In this document: in pieces, positions 51,018-61,776 of the stretch
How positions within the stretch are numbered: position 1 is the first letter of the stretch
Layout: every line of letters starts with the position of its first letter
Source: Nemertoderma westbladi
Lineage: Eukaryota > Xenacoelomorpha > Nemertodermatida > Nemertodermatidae
Assembly: GCA_032718475.1 (NCBI GenBank)
Contig: JAUCBJ010006960.1
Location: 62,001 to 126,000, forward strand
Length of the DNA stretch: 64,000 nucleotides
Direction: 5' to 3'
The notes under the pieces: generated by a model
Told to the model about the DNA's origin: nothing
Seen by the model: the letters and a program-made list of their open reading frames with translations, nothing else
Database searches by the model: none
Program-made: the position numbers and the translations under genes

Positions 51018-51552
51018 ACCTGAGTGTTTAAAGCTCATCTATCCCATCATGTACCGAACAACAAGAGTCCCACAAGAAATGAAAACAAATAAGTTGGTGC
51101 CAGTTCCCAAGAAGGGCAACCTAACACTCTATGGTTCTTTTCGGTGAATCTCATTGATCTCGATTGCTGCAAAGCTATACAATATAATTCAATTAAATCG
51201 CATCAGGGATCCCATTGAGAGACTGCTCCGTGGAAATCAGAATGGGTTCCGTAAAGGTCGTGGGACCATGGAGCCCATTTTGGCACTTAGAAGGATAATT
51301 GAAGAGTTATCAAAAAACAACATTCATCGACAACATTTGACAACATAGACAACAACATCGACTACATTTGTGTCTACTGTTGACGGTGACACAGAACCAT
51401 TTGAAGTGTTATGGGGCGTCCTCCAGGGAGACACACATGCACCATTCTTGTTCATAATTGTTGTTGACTATGTTCTACGCATGTCCTTAGATCATCATAA
51501 TGATGATGGGGTGATGATAACTCCACCTACTTGCTCCAGAAGTCGAGGAAAT
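51018..51552 (+). pseudogene. RTE-A copy 3, segment 4 (RT core, deleted)
   Basis: Contains NGFRKGRGT (near 51240) and VLQGDTHAPF (near 51420). About 120 bp including the VDFFKAFD motif are missing and replaced by an ACAACATCGAC-rich filler (51315-51365). Copy 1's GGGGAATCTC is GGTGAATCTC here. It stops at GAAAT (51548-51552), the BEL-3 target duplication. Confidence 0.88.
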
Positions 51553-51818
51553 TGTTGAGGATAGTATAGTGGAAGTTTGTGTTTATTGGCAAAGAAAGGC
51601 TGGACTCAATAATTGCTTACAGTTTGATTGATATATTAACCACAATATTACTTTTATGCACTTCCAGTTGAAACAACAGCACTTACCGAATATGACAGTA
51701 CAGCAGTATGATGGTACGAGTTAAAAACCACATCTTGATATCACATACAGATTATATATCCTCTACCGGTAATACAATAACGTGACCATATATCACTTAT
51801 CCAATTATATTTACGACA
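51553..51818 (-). repeat. BEL-3 3' LTR
   Basis: The 266-bp repeat matches 57816-58081. The internal side on the minus strand ends GGCCGGCGGAGCA, the presumed purine-rich tract. Confidence 0.92.
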
Positions 51819-51990
51819 TGCTCCGCCGGCCAGTTGGCGAAAGACAAAATAAATGTAAATCACACAAAAATAAAGCGGCTAAATTAATTATTCGCAAATT
51901 AACGCAAATAAGTTATAACGTAAATAAACTACTGTACACATTAATATAAAACATTATTCCTATTACTTTCGGTTTATAAAACAAACTAAT

Positions 51991-54900
51991 TTACATACTT
52001 TCATTTTCCCAATCATTTTCACTCTCACTTGATTCAAAGTATTTTGTTATTTTTTGATTCGCTTGCATTGCTGATTGGCGTGCACTCGGACGAATAACTA
52101 TTGTATTTTTATCGTTGGTGTCATCAATAGGTGTGATGTGGTTAGTACTTATATTATTAATGTCAATAGGGATCTTACGAGTGCATTCTAAAGGGCACAG
52201 TTTCTTAATAGCACGTCTTGTATAACCATTTTTCGTCTTTAATGATACGTGTCGGACATGACCATCTAAACCAGGATGGAGTTCTGTAATGATTCCCATT
52301 GGCCACTGCATTCGGGGAATGTTGTCATTGATAGGTTTGATAAGGACTACGGCACCTACGGAAGGGGTTTTGTTGCCTGTTTGACGAGTGTTCCATCGAT
52401 GATATTCACGAAGTGCTGTAATGTATTCTTTACGCCATCGCACCCAAACTGTACTAAGGAGACTTTGTAACTCGTTCTGCCGTTTTACAAGGATCGAGCC
52501 GTCTTCTTCAGCGTCGGGGTCATTGCGAATATCATCAATGGATTCTAATACGGAATCATTCATACTAGTGAATCGATAACCACAAATGAGAAGGGATGGG
52601 GTTATGGGTTCAGGGTCTCGGTTATCTGATGTAATGTAAGTCAAGGGGCGGTCGTTCATGAAAGCTTCTATTTCTACAACGACAGTTTGGAGTTCTTCTA
52701 AGGTTAGAATACGGCGACCTATAACTTTCTTGAAGATGTTCTTCGAGAGACCGATTAATCTTTCATAAAACCCTCCAAACCAAGGGGCGCCAACTGGTAT
52801 GTTGACCCAATCGATATGCCAATACAATAAAAATCTCTTAATTTTATCACTATTGACTAGTTCTTCAAGGAATTCTTTGGCGGCTACGAAAGTTGTAGCG
52901 TTATCGCTGATAATACGTTTTGGACGGCCTCTACGAGCTACAAATCTACGTAGAGCATTAAGAAAACTATCAACAGTGTTGTCTAGGACAATCTCTAGGT
53001 GGACGGCTCTAGTTGCGGGACATGTAAACAATGCTATATAGGCTTTACTTCTTGTTATATCATCAACTTGTATGAGTAAACTACCAGTGTAGTCTACGCC
53101 ACAGACAATAAATGGTCTCGAAAATTCCACTCTAACTTTCGGTAGTGGGGGTGGTGGGGGTGCGGTGTATGGTTTACCTTGTATTTTATTACATATAATG
53201 CATTTACGAATTGTAGTCGAAACTCGCTGACGGATACGAGGTATCCACCAGCGCTGGCGTAGCTCAACAATAGTGTTAGCAATGCCTCCATGCATTCTCT
53301 CATGGGTGTCGATGATTATTAATGATGTAAACGCATGTTGGGGTGGTAACAATATTGGTTGCTTCGTTTCCCAAGGTAAGTTAGCGTTATCAATGCGGCC
53401 ACGGCAACGAATTATGCCATCGACTATACTTAAATTTAGTTGACGAACTAAATGTGGGACTCTCCCTTTCTTAGAATTCTCAAGACAAGTCAAATATTCG
53501 TATTCAACTGGATAACTTGAACGTTGGATGCTGCGTATAAGCCAAGACTCAGCTACCTTTATGTCATATACGTTAAGTAGTGGGTGTAGACTATAATCTC
53601 GAAGTTTTGGTTGCTGGGTTTGTCTAACCTTTTGGTTACTACAAAGCCGGGATTTCAATGAATTAATAAATTTAAATACCCACGCAGTAACATTAATAAG
53701 ACGCTGAAATCGGTTGTACTTCGATATAAGTAGGTTGGCTTCGTTAGGTACAGGTTCATTAATACTTGTAGGGTTCACAGAGGACGTAATGACGTCATTG
53801 GGTTCTATATCACTGCATGTAATGTTATCTTTAATGTCAGTTAATTCGTTATGAATTGAATTAACTACACACGATTCATTAGGCCAAGTAGTTGGTATTG
53901 GCAACCACGGTGGACCATGGCGCCATAAATCACTGGATAAGAATACTTTGGCTGACACTCCTCGTGAAATGAGGTCGGCTGGGTTGTCATTGGTTGGGAC
54001 ATAGTGTAACTCAACAGTTGGTAACAATTTCTTAATTTCTTTGACTCGGTTTCTAACGTATGGTTTTTCACATTTTTCATGCTGTACCCAACATATAGCT
54101 ATTTTATTATCTGACCATAGGTGAAGATTTTCAATTTTTAATTCTGTACTGTATGAATTTTTAATAAATGTTACAATTCGGGCACCTATAGTAATAGCAG
54201 TGAGTTCCAACTGTGGTATTGAGGGTTTTTTATTTATTGGAGTTACTCGGGCTTTAGAAAATATAATAAATGACTTTCCACAATCGACCAAATACACAAC
54301 AGCGCCATAGGCTTTGGTTGAAGCGTCACAAAATACATGTAATTCACAATTACTTGCAGTACTTATAGGTAATTGCCGTGGTACTGAAAATTTAATGCAC
54401 AAATTTAAATCTGAGATTATTTCGTGTAGAATTGGAATCATATCACTCGGTAAAATACCGTTCCAATCGCAACCTAGTTTCCATAGCAACTGCACAAACA
54501 TCCTAGTTCTAATAACAACAGGCATTAAAAATCCGCAAGGGTCATATACTCTTGATAACGCGCTAATTGCAAAGCGTTTAGTAATATTATCACAATCTGA
54601 TAATACAATCGTACGATTAGGGAAACATAGTTCATCTAATTCAACGTTCCATTCCATACCTAAAATATTGTAGCATGTTTTAGTAATTTTAGGGCCATTA
54701 GCGCTATTAGAAATAATATCTTGAAGTTTGGGTGAGTTAGTCACCCATTTACGTAATGGGAAACCACCGGCGGCTAATATCTTACAACTAGCACCATAAA
54801 ATTCAATCAATTCTAATTCAGATTTCGCACCACCTTGTAAGTTATCGATGTACAAATTTCGTAATATTATGGTAGCCCAATTGGCTAATTTCGATGAGTC

Positions 54901-57639
54901 GTCATAACTTTGAAGGTGGTGGTGTAATGTTGCGTTCAGCAAAAATTGACTTGATGTTGCACCAAATAAAACTACTTTAAATCGGTATGTTTGTGAACCA
55001 CTGTATATATTGTTTGGGTCTTTGAACCAAAGAAATCTCGTTACATCTCGGTCAATAGGGTCGAGATTAATTTGCAAAAATGCTTTTTCAATATCGGCAA
55101 TTGCGACCCAACGATTTATACGGAAACTACATAACAAAGAACCTAATTCCTCTCCTAAATATGGTCCGGAATATAAACAGTCATTAAGACTTGGTTTACC
55201 AGGTCTTGATCGAAATGAACAGTCGTATACAACGCGTATAGGCGTTGTAGTCGACCCCGGGTTCATAACAGCGTGGTGTGCTAGATAATGAATATTACTA
55301 GAGGAATTAGATTCACAATAATAAAAATTATTATCATGGGTAGAATCAACGCGTTCAATAAAATCTCGCTCTAACTGCTCTGCTATAATTTTACCATAGT
55401 GATTTAATAATTGGGGTTCTTTCACTAAACGGAGCACTAGTGAATCTAATCGACTCTTTGCTACCCCATAATTGATTGGTAGAGGTGGGTGATCGGGTTT
55501 CCATGGTAACTGCGTTGTATACCTGCCGTCAATTAGACGAATATTATTCTGGAATTCGGTAATTATGGCTTTATCGATTTCATCTTCGGCTGTTACGTTT
55601 ATTCCAATGGAATCCAACTCCCATAAACGCGGTAACAGATCGTTACTGCTCTCAGAAAACTCGTCACTCGATCCGATAAATAGAGTAGTAATAGTTTCTG
55701 TTTCTATGTTTGTAGATGCAATGCTACTATGGGCATTATTTATACGACCGGCGACCAGGTCGCCAAACTTCGAAGGGATGAGGTTTACTCCTTCTTCTGT
55801 ATGAGAAACTGAGATAAAGTTCCAACATTGGTCCGACCCAATCAACAATGAAAATAAAACTGCGTTCAGTTCTAGAACAGGATCTGCGAGTTTAAATCCT
55901 CGGAATAAGAGTTTCTCTATGACTTCGTTACGACCCGGCATCGACAATCGAGCCGGGAACCAATCGGTTACTGCGGCTTCTAGGCGCTCTGTACCGGTAT
56001 CCGTGGAAATATAGAATTCAACCACATCATATCGTTGAGGGACGCCTAGCTTTGTAAAGCCATCAATCGATAAAGAAATTTCGCGAATTATCGGGAGACA
56101 TAACTTATCAGCTACACTCCGTAGGATAAAAGTCCATTGAGATCCAGGATCTAATAATGTACGGACTTCGTGTAACGAATTGTCTTCTTTAATAATAGAC
56201 GCAATCGCTGTCGGGAGAATCGTTGCTTCGCTATGTGGGTGGGCCAAAGTTGTGCAAATGTTGGTAGATGATGACGGTGCTTTGGTGGATCCTCCGTGTG
56301 GAACTGCGGAACATGGTTTGGGCATGGGTGTTGGCGATTGAGTTTCTGTTTCTGACGGAGTCGAGGGAGATTTAGGATTATCATAGTGTAAAGATGTATG
56401 GTGACGTCGTCGACAAATTCGACATCGTTCTCGGTTGTGGCATTTTGTAACTCGATGACCCGGTCGCATACAATTTATACATAAACGTAATTCCCTCACT
56501 CTCGTATTTTTACTATCTGGTAATGTATATTTATCGCAACTCATTATGGAGTGAGGACCATCGCAAAGAAAACATTTCATCTCGTAACGCGGATTGGGAG
56601 TGGCGGTATAAAATGAGGCTGCCGTTACGTCCCGACTATAATTCGTTTCGTTTCTAGGTTTGGGTTCTAGACGTTGCTTTGAACTCGCAGATGGAAGTGA
56701 CAGTTCTTCTTCTATCGCGCGGAGCTGTTCTATCTCCTGTTGCAACGCTATTCGCAACTCTTCTAGCTTCCATGTAGTTGATCTCGCAGCGCGGTTAATG
56801 TTATTTCTGATCTTGGGAGGAAGTTTACGCAGTAACAAAGCAGCGTAAACATATCCAGATTGGTCAACGTCCGCCCCAAGGTTTTTTATTCCTCGAATGT
56901 GTGCTTCGTATTTAGCTCGAAAGGCGGATAAATCTTTAGCTGTAGCCTTTGGTTCTTCGATATCGAAGATTGCAAACATTCGGGCTTGTAAGATCAACTC
57001 AGGTTTACCGTATGTTTCTTCGAGTAAACGGATCGCTTCGATATAATCTTCATTCGTATGTTGAAAATTACTAACCAGTTGTCGAGCCTCCCCCGTTAAC
57101 TGGCCTTGCAGGTAACTAAACTTACTCGCTCCGGCTAAGTCTGTGCGGTCGTCCACAGCGTTTTGAAATCGATCCCAAAAGTTGGGCCATTCCAATATTG
57201 TACCTGAAAAGTGTGGTAACTGGAGAATAGGTAGTTTTTGACTGTAATTGGAACCGGTACGCGTATGAATGTGGGTGGATGGATGGGGATGCGATTGCGG
57301 AGTTGATACATCGTTATAGACAGTAGTAGGGGGAGAGGGTGACATCATTCGTTCCGCAATTCGTAAAACTTTCGAGAAACTTCCGTTAAATTCGGATACG
57401 CCATCTATTTCATCCGCCAATTCGTCTTCGTCTTCGATAAGAAATTCAATCTGCTCGTCTATAGCGTTGAGCTTGGTTTGCTGGTTTTGTAACTGTGTAT
57501 ATTTATCGTAAATATCGTCTGTATTGGGCTCACCTGCAATCAAATTGTTTAGTTCGTTTGCCAATCGTCTGGCCGTGCCACGGTGACCCTTACGTTTACG
57601 ACATAAACTTGATAAATCGCTACCGTTCTGTTTACTCAT
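51991..57639 (-). CDS. BEL-3 Gag-Pol polyprotein
   Basis: The frame is open from 57666 (1,891 codons). The ATG at 57639 (MSKQNGSDLS) is preferred because BEL-1 and BEL-2 also start MS. Positions count from 57666. Gag has the DUF1759-type core (LPHFSGTILEWPNFWDRF near 150). Zinc knuckles: CFLCDGPH near 362, CINCMRPGH near 398. Protease: LLDPGSQWTFI near 505 (D-P-G for the usual D-S-G). RT: AIADIEKAFLQI near 855 and YIDN near 938, where YxDD is usual. RNase H: VFCDAST near 1108, LELTAI near 1152, WSDNK near 1185. Integrase: HxxxH...CxxC near 1455-1495, VDYTG near 1525, SDNATTF near 1585, GGFYERL near 1632. A DUF5641-type C-terminus (WVRWRKEY, GAVVLI) near 1720-1800 completes it. No stops; the altered PR and RT residues cast doubt on activity. 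Confidence 0.93.
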   Translation of the reverse strand: MSKQNGSDLSSLCRKRKGHRGTARRLANELNNLIAGEPNTDDIYDKYTQLQNQQTKLNAIDEQIEFLIEDEDELADEIDGVSEFNGSFSKVLRIAERMMSPSPPTTVYNDVSTPQSHPHPSTHIHTRTGSNYSQKLPILQLPHFSGTILEWPNFWDRFQNAVDDRTDLAGASKFSYLQGQLTGEARQLVSNFQHTNEDYIEAIRLLEETYGKPELILQARMFAIFDIEEPKATAKDLSAFRAKYEAHIRGIKNLGADVDQSGYVYAALLLRKLPPKIRNNINRAARSTTWKLEELRIALQQEIEQLRAIEEELSLPSASSKQRLEPKPRNETNYSRDVTAASFYTATPNPRYEMKCFLCDGPHSIMSCDKYTLPDSKNTRVRELRLCINCMRPGHRVTKCHNRERCRICRRRHHTSLHYDNPKSPSTPSETETQSPTPMPKPCSAVPHGGSTKAPSSSTNICTTLAHPHSEATILPTAIASIIKEDNSLHEVRTLLDPGSQWTFILRSVADKLCLPIIREISLSIDGFTKLGVPQRYDVVEFYISTDTGTERLEAAVTDWFPARLSMPGRNEVIEKLLFRGFKLADPVLELNAVLFSLLIGSDQCWNFISVSHTEEGVNLIPSKFGDLVAGRINNAHSSIASTNIETETITTLFIGSSDEFSESSNDLLPRLWELDSIGINVTAEDEIDKAIITEFQNNIRLIDGRYTTQLPWKPDHPPLPINYGVAKSRLDSLVLRLVKEPQLLNHYGKIIAEQLERDFIERVDSTHDNNFYYCESNSSSNIHYLAHHAVMNPGSTTTPIRVVYDCSFRSRPGKPSLNDCLYSGPYLGEELGSLLCSFRINRWVAIADIEKAFLQINLDPIDRDVTRFLWFKDPNNIYSGSQTYRFKVVLFGATSSQFLLNATLHHHLQSYDDSSKLANWATIILRNLYIDNLQGGAKSELELIEFYGASCKILAAGGFPLRKWVTNSPKLQDIISNSANGPKITKTCYNILGMEWNVELDELCFPNRTIVLSDCDNITKRFAISALSRVYDPCGFLMPVVIRTRMFVQLLWKLGCDWNGILPSDMIPILHEIISDLNLCIKFSVPRQLPISTASNCELHVFCDASTKAYGAVVYLVDCGKSFIIFSKARVTPINKKPSIPQLELTAITIGARIVTFIKNSYSTELKIENLHLWSDNKIAICWVQHEKCEKPYVRNRVKEIKKLLPTVELHYVPTNDNPADLISRGVSAKVFLSSDLWRHGPPWLPIPTTWPNESCVVNSIHNELTDIKDNITCSDIEPNDVITSSVNPTSINEPVPNEANLLISKYNRFQRLINVTAWVFKFINSLKSRLCSNQKVRQTQQPKLRDYSLHPLLNVYDIKVAESWLIRSIQRSSYPVEYEYLTCLENSKKGRVPHLVRQLNLSIVDGIIRCRGRIDNANLPWETKQPILLPPQHAFTSLIIIDTHERMHGGIANTIVELRQRWWIPRIRQRVSTTIRKCIICNKIQGKPYTAPPPPPLPKVRVEFSRPFIVCGVDYTGSLLIQVDDITRSKAYIALFTCPATRAVHLEIVLDNTVDSFLNALRRFVARRGRPKRIISDNATTFVAAKEFLEELVNSDKIKRFLLYWHIDWVNIPVGAPWFGGFYERLIGLSKNIFKKVIGRRILTLEELQTVVVEIEAFMNDRPLTYITSDNRDPEPITPSLLICGYRFTSMNDSVLESIDDIRNDPDAEEDGSILVKRQNELQSLLSTVWVRWRKEYITALREYHRWNTRQTGNKTPSVGAVVLIKPINDNIPRMQWPMGIITELHPGLDGHVRHVSLKTKNGYTRRAIKKLCPLECTRKIPIDINNISTNHITPIDDTNDKNTIVIRPSARQSAMQANQKITKYFESSESENDWENESM

Positions 57640-57797
57640 CGTTAAATACTGCAAACCAACTCGCACTCGTCAGTACAGCAATGTACTGCATGTCAGCATG
57701 TAAGTAAGTAGGTATATTACTGGTGGCTGGCAGATTGGTACCGGTCAGCCGGTACTCTTTTACCGGTCGGACGGTTAATAAATCAGTTAAACGGTAA

Positions 57798-57815
57798 ATC
57801 CGGGTCCAGGCACCA
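57798..57815 (-). promoter_or_regulatory. BEL-3 tRNA primer-binding site
   Basis: Minus-strand sequence directly after the 5' LTR is TGGTGCCTGGACCCGG. It starts TGG (pairs with tRNA CCA-3') and runs 16-18 nt into internal sequence. The primer would be a tRNA ending CCGGGTCCAGGCACCA; I cannot name the isotype. Confidence 0.75.
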
Positions 57816-58081
57816 TGTTGTGGATAGTATAGTGGAAGTTTGTGTTTATTGGCAAAGATAGGCTGGACTCAATAATTGCTTACAGTTTGATTGATATATT
57901 AACCACAATATTACTTTTATGCACTTCCAGTTGAAACAACAGCACTTACCGAATATGACAGTACAGCAGTATGATGGTACGAGTTAAAAACCACATCTTG
58001 ATATCACATACAGATTATATATCCTCTACTGGTAATACAATAACGTGACCATATATCACTTATCCAATTATATTTACGACA
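57816..58081 (-). repeat. BEL-3 5' LTR
   Basis: 266 bp, TG...CA, matching 51553-51818. Confidence 0.92.
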
Positions 58082-58834
58082 GAAATCGTGCCAAGTACCT
58101 AACTGATCTAGACTTTGCTGATGACTTAGGAGTACTCTCAGAATCACTAGAGGGAGCCCAACGGCTCCTCAGCTCATTAGAACATGCTGCTTCTAGTGTT
58201 GGTCTTTTTGTTAACTCAATAAAGACCAAAATTTTGACAGTTAACTTTGAAAGTTCTAAGCAAGTCTCTGATCGGATGAGCATAAGCTCAAAAGATGGTA
58301 TGCTTGAGCATGTGGATGACTTCTGTTACCTGGGATCATGGATCCGGAAGTCAGGTGAGGACCTTCGAATACGTAAGGGAAAGGCATGGGCAGCCAAGGC
58401 AGTAGTTCCAGTACTCCTCTATGGGAGTCCATGCTGGGCTCTAACTGCTGAGGACACCAAATCTCTGGATGGCACATTCACAAGAATGCTACGCCGGGTT
58501 CATTGTGTCAAGTACAATGCACACATCTCCAACCAGACACTATATAACATTGGAGGTGTCTCATTGGTTCCCCCAAGCTTGACACTAGAACAAAATCGCC
58601 TCCGCTTTGCAGGACATTGCTTTCGCCGTGAGGACCAGCCAGTGCATAATCTTGTACTTTGACAGCCTCATGGAGTGAATAAGCATGGTGGACAGCCCAT
58701 GACTTTCTTGAGTGCGGATGATCTAGCAAATGTCATGGGTGATAGGGAGTTGTGGCGGTACAATTTTGTCGATAAGCCGGCACAGCATTCTTAAAAATGC
58801 AGCTGCAATGCAGCATGCTGATCCTAGTAGTAGT
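58082..58834 (+). pseudogene. RTE-A copy 3, segment 5 (RT end, C-terminus and 3' end)
   Basis: Starts GAAATCGTGCCAAGTACC, resuming the RT at the catalytic FADDLGVLSES (near 58110). It continues through the C-terminal blocks (LLYGSPCW near 58420, RFAGHCFRRED near 58610) to the family 3' end and (TAG)n tail. A deletion of about 75 bp near 58395 and one of about 30 bp near 58712 are present, plus a TGA in place of TGG at about 58661. Confidence 0.9.
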
Positions 58835-58835
58835 T

Positions 58836-59856
58836 TCGGTTTCAACACAAATTATTAATTCATTTATACGATGCTATAAATTCGCATTTATATAGGCTTT
58901 CTGGGACGCTGATTCTAATGGAACACATTTCTAATTTGCCAGATCATTGCTACACGTATTTTTCGGCGCAATATGGCAAATTTTGGTGCTAGCACAAAAT
59001 TTCTTACCCTTCACCAAAAAGTACAAGTTTGAGATGTCCAGTGCTGTTTTTATTGATTCCTTCGGATTCAGGACCCTCATAAACCTGTATAACTCAAGAA
59101 ACAAGGTGACACATTCAATTTATATATTTGTTGGTTTTCAAAATTTGCACCCACTTTGTTTGTTATTTCCACAAAATTTTACTCCCACTTCCGAAAAATA
59201 CAAGTTTGAGATGTCTATTTCGATAATTATAAATTCCATTGAATTCAGAACAGCCATAAACCTATAAAACGCAAGTAATAAATTGTCACAAGCAATTTTA
59301 ACTATTGAATGGATTTTCAAAATTTCGTGCTGGCACCAAATTTTGAACACACCGCAAAAAATACAAGTTTGATACGCCTGGTGCACCTCGGAAATATTCA
59401 ATAGCAACCAGAACCCCAAAAAAGCCATATTGCGCAAAAAACAGGTTCAAGCAATCAATTTACAAAATTGACATATTTCAAAATTTGGTGCAGGCACCAA
59501 AATTGGCACCCTCCGAAATAAACAAGTTTGAAATATCTAAATTTATTTATATGAATTCCATCTAATTGTAATTTTGTAAACATCAAAAAATCGGTATAAA
59601 TAAAAAATAGAGATGTTACAAATAATATTTCATGAAATATAATTAAAAAAAAACGCCTCAAAAAAAAGTGCCAAAAGTAGGTTTAAAAAATGGAGCTATA
59701 ACTCAAAAACTTCGCAATATTTTTGAAAACCGTTTTCACTATTAGGAAGACAATAGATTTTTAGGAAAAGTCATAAAATTTCAGATTCTCCGCACAGCGT
59801 TTAAAAAAACCACGGGGGGGGGGGGGTCATTTTGACCCCACCCCGATTTAATAGGG
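58836..59856. mobile_element. piggyBac-like non-autonomous element, copy 2 (inverted, truncated)
   Basis: Reads as the reverse complement of copy 1. It starts inside the element (matching about 50070 of copy 1), has four units of the 160-bp repeat, and ends with a run of G, GTCATTTTGAC, a C-rich stretch and TTTAATAGGG next to TTAA (59857-59860). One terminus is missing: the RTE-A copy 3 tail sits at the break. The palindrome core has decayed (CAATATG to CATTTTG). Confidence 0.8.
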
Positions 59857-59860
59857 TTAA

Positions 59861-60100
59861 TAGCTCGTAACAGGATATCCAATATTGTTAGTTGTTAGTT
59901 CATCGCAGCCGGTTTCTTCAACTTGGCCACACCCACCAACTCCTCAGATAACTTACTCAGCGGTTTCTTCAACTTGGTTGTACCCACCAACACCTCACTC
60001 ACTCTGCTTTTATGTGTTTTTTTTGCCAACCATTATTTCCTTTATAAGTTTCACAGCTTTACAGGACAATTCAATGTCTTTTGTAAATTTAACAATACAA
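59861..60100. repeat. Short tandem duplication
   Basis: A block of about 55 bp with GGTTTCTTCAACTTGG and ACCCACCAAC is present twice (59908-59955 and 59962-60005). No gene is seen. Confidence 0.5.
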
Positions 60101-60890
60101 TCTGAGTATATTGCACATGCAAACATGTGCTCGCAAATTTAGATTGCGGCACATGAAGGGCAGCTTGCGAATCTCTTCTAACTGTGCCATCAAATTGTTT
60201 AAGATACCACCCCTTAGCAAATTTAGTCTCGATTATCTGGGGGCTTATGCTTGTTGGTTTAGGTAGTGCTAATCGACACCTCACAAAGTTTTGTATTGGG
60301 TTCGATTTCGCCAGATCCAGTAAGGAATTTCGTTTCTCAGCAAGAAAAAGCCCTTACCATCCATGAATGGGATTGAAATGATTGCAGTATATATATAGAC
60401 GCCAATGCCCAACTACAAGTGTCAGCCATGGCCTTAAAACATTTGTTATCTTGTTCTTTAACGAGTCCAGTTATTTCAGTCAGAATTTGACACATAGTTA
60501 TATCTCGGTTCCCAAAGGCGTATATTTGTACCCTGACTTAACACTCAACGATAGGGTAAGTCACTTGTAACACCCGCTGCGATTCGCACAGAATTGATAC
60601 ACATTGTTTCAGTTTCTCAACTTTATGCCCCTCAAACTACTCGCTAAATTCTAGGGTCTTAAAGAGATGACCACTTTTCCTTAGCTAAACTCAGCGTATT
60701 ATCAAACATGGTTTAGTCATCAGACTGAGTCAGCCCATATATATCATTCAGTATAATTTCACGTGTATTGACATGTAATCCCATCTTTTCCATCTGTTTC
60801 TTACAATTATCAACAACATGCGAAGACATAAAATAAATTGGCTTGGTAGGAGCAATCCTATTCCATCATGGAGAGCAGTAGGGGCGATGT
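60051..60890 (-). pseudogene. Decayed coding-like sequence, unrecognised (copy X)
   Basis: Successive minus-strand frames give protein-like pieces: KPIYFMSSHVVDN (near 60840), then VRVQIYAFGNRDITMCQILT (near 60480-60540), then ALPKPTSISPQIIETKFAKG (near 60210-60270). Several stops and frameshifts separate them. Two pieces resemble pieces of the next feature (KPIYF against KPIYY; AKGW against ARGW), so both may come from one repeat family. I do not recognise it. Confidence 0.3.
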
Positions 60891-61219
60891 ATATATAGTA
60901 TATATATGTAAATTATTGTAGGAAGATATGTTACTTGAATATATAAGAAACCGCCGTGGGTTAAGGGATCCGGTTTAGTGTATGTATATTTGTAAGCATA
61001 AAATAATAAATAAATAAAATATTACTTTAAATAAACCTAGATCGACCTCAGAAAAAATTCATATATTACTTTATCACTAGCTTTCGATGTAATATGTATA
61101 TCCTTTTCAAGTGTTGAAAACCAACTATTTATAAATTAAACAAATTAATATCAATATAAGCACAATTTAAATTTCTAGAAAGTTTGTATACGTCTTTCCT
61201 ATTTCGTGTTTCTCAGACA

Positions 61220-61760
61220 AACCGATTTAACTATGGGTTGAATACATCAACACCGAAATCATTCACTACTGCCTCGTTGATGGTGTTCAACCCGAATGGT
61301 TTCACTGTTAGCAGAGTACGCCAAAAGCCCTCCCTGTTCCTTAGTTCGACGGTTTGATCTTTTTTGTTTCTCGATTTAAATTTGAATTTAATGTAATAAA
61401 ATTAATTTTGAATTAAATTTAAATTTGTTTTCAAAGTTGGTGTCCTTCGATGTACTATTCTAAACTCATAATTCCTATTGAGGTCACGTGTAATTATGTT
61501 GTCATTCAATATACTTGCGTTTTTGCATATTATTTCCACCAGATTTCCTAGTTTTGGAGCCACCTCAGCTACGTAGTAAATTGGTTTCTTCTTGTTATCG
61601 TTTTTGAGTTTTTTCTGTTCTAGTGCTTGTTTTTGGTCATAATTAGAGTCTTTCCAAATTGTTCACACACATCCTGAATATTCCACCCCCTAGCAACAAA
61701 TGCTGATCCATATTCGATTAAAGAATCAAATAAATCATTAAATTGTGAACTGTTTCTTCT
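61220..61760 (-). pseudogene. Decayed coding-like sequence, possible GIY-YIG-type end (copy Y)
   Basis: Minus-strand pieces are LIEYGSAFVARGWNIQDVCE (near 61680-61735), KPIYYVAEVAPKLGNLVEII (near 61530-61590) and NREGFWRTLLTVKPFGLN (near 61280-61340), followed by TINEAVVNDFGVDVFNP and TAG. The RExFW...L.T..P.GLN pattern is like the C-terminal end of GIY-YIG endonuclease domains of Penelope-like elements. This is a motif-level guess only. Stops and a frameshift break the frame. Confidence 0.3.
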
Positions 61761-61776
61761 CAGTCTTAATTAACCC

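Larger units (their letters stand above)
51553..58081 (-). mobile_element. BEL-3, complete 6.5-kb BEL/Pao retrotransposon
   Basis: The minus-strand element has 266-bp LTRs (3' LTR 51553-51818, 5' LTR 57816-58081), TG/CA ends and the duplication GAAAT (51548-51552, 58082-58086) in RTE-A copy 3. One polyprotein frame fills it. A primer-binding site of TGG type abuts the 5' LTR. Three LTR mismatches were seen by eye (A/T near position 6, A/T near 40, C/T near 215 of the repeat), about 1 percent. Confidence 0.93.
19538..58834 (+). mobile_element. RTE-A copy 3, one copy spread over 39 kb by nested insertions
   Basis: Five collinear RTE-A segments, all plus strand and in element order, lie at 19538-19932, 48673-48904, 50483-50721, 51018-51552 and 58082-58834. 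The gaps are BEL-1 with BEL-2 inside (TSD AAGGC), a piggyBac-like element (TTAA), a SINE (TSD ACCTG) and BEL-3 (TSD GAAAT). Each junction repeats its duplication on both sides, and the RTE-A sequence resumes where it left off. The copy is 5'-truncated in the endonuclease and ends in the usual (TAG)n tail. Small deletions (near 51045, 51315-51365, 58395 and 58712) show it was already decaying. Confidence 0.88.
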
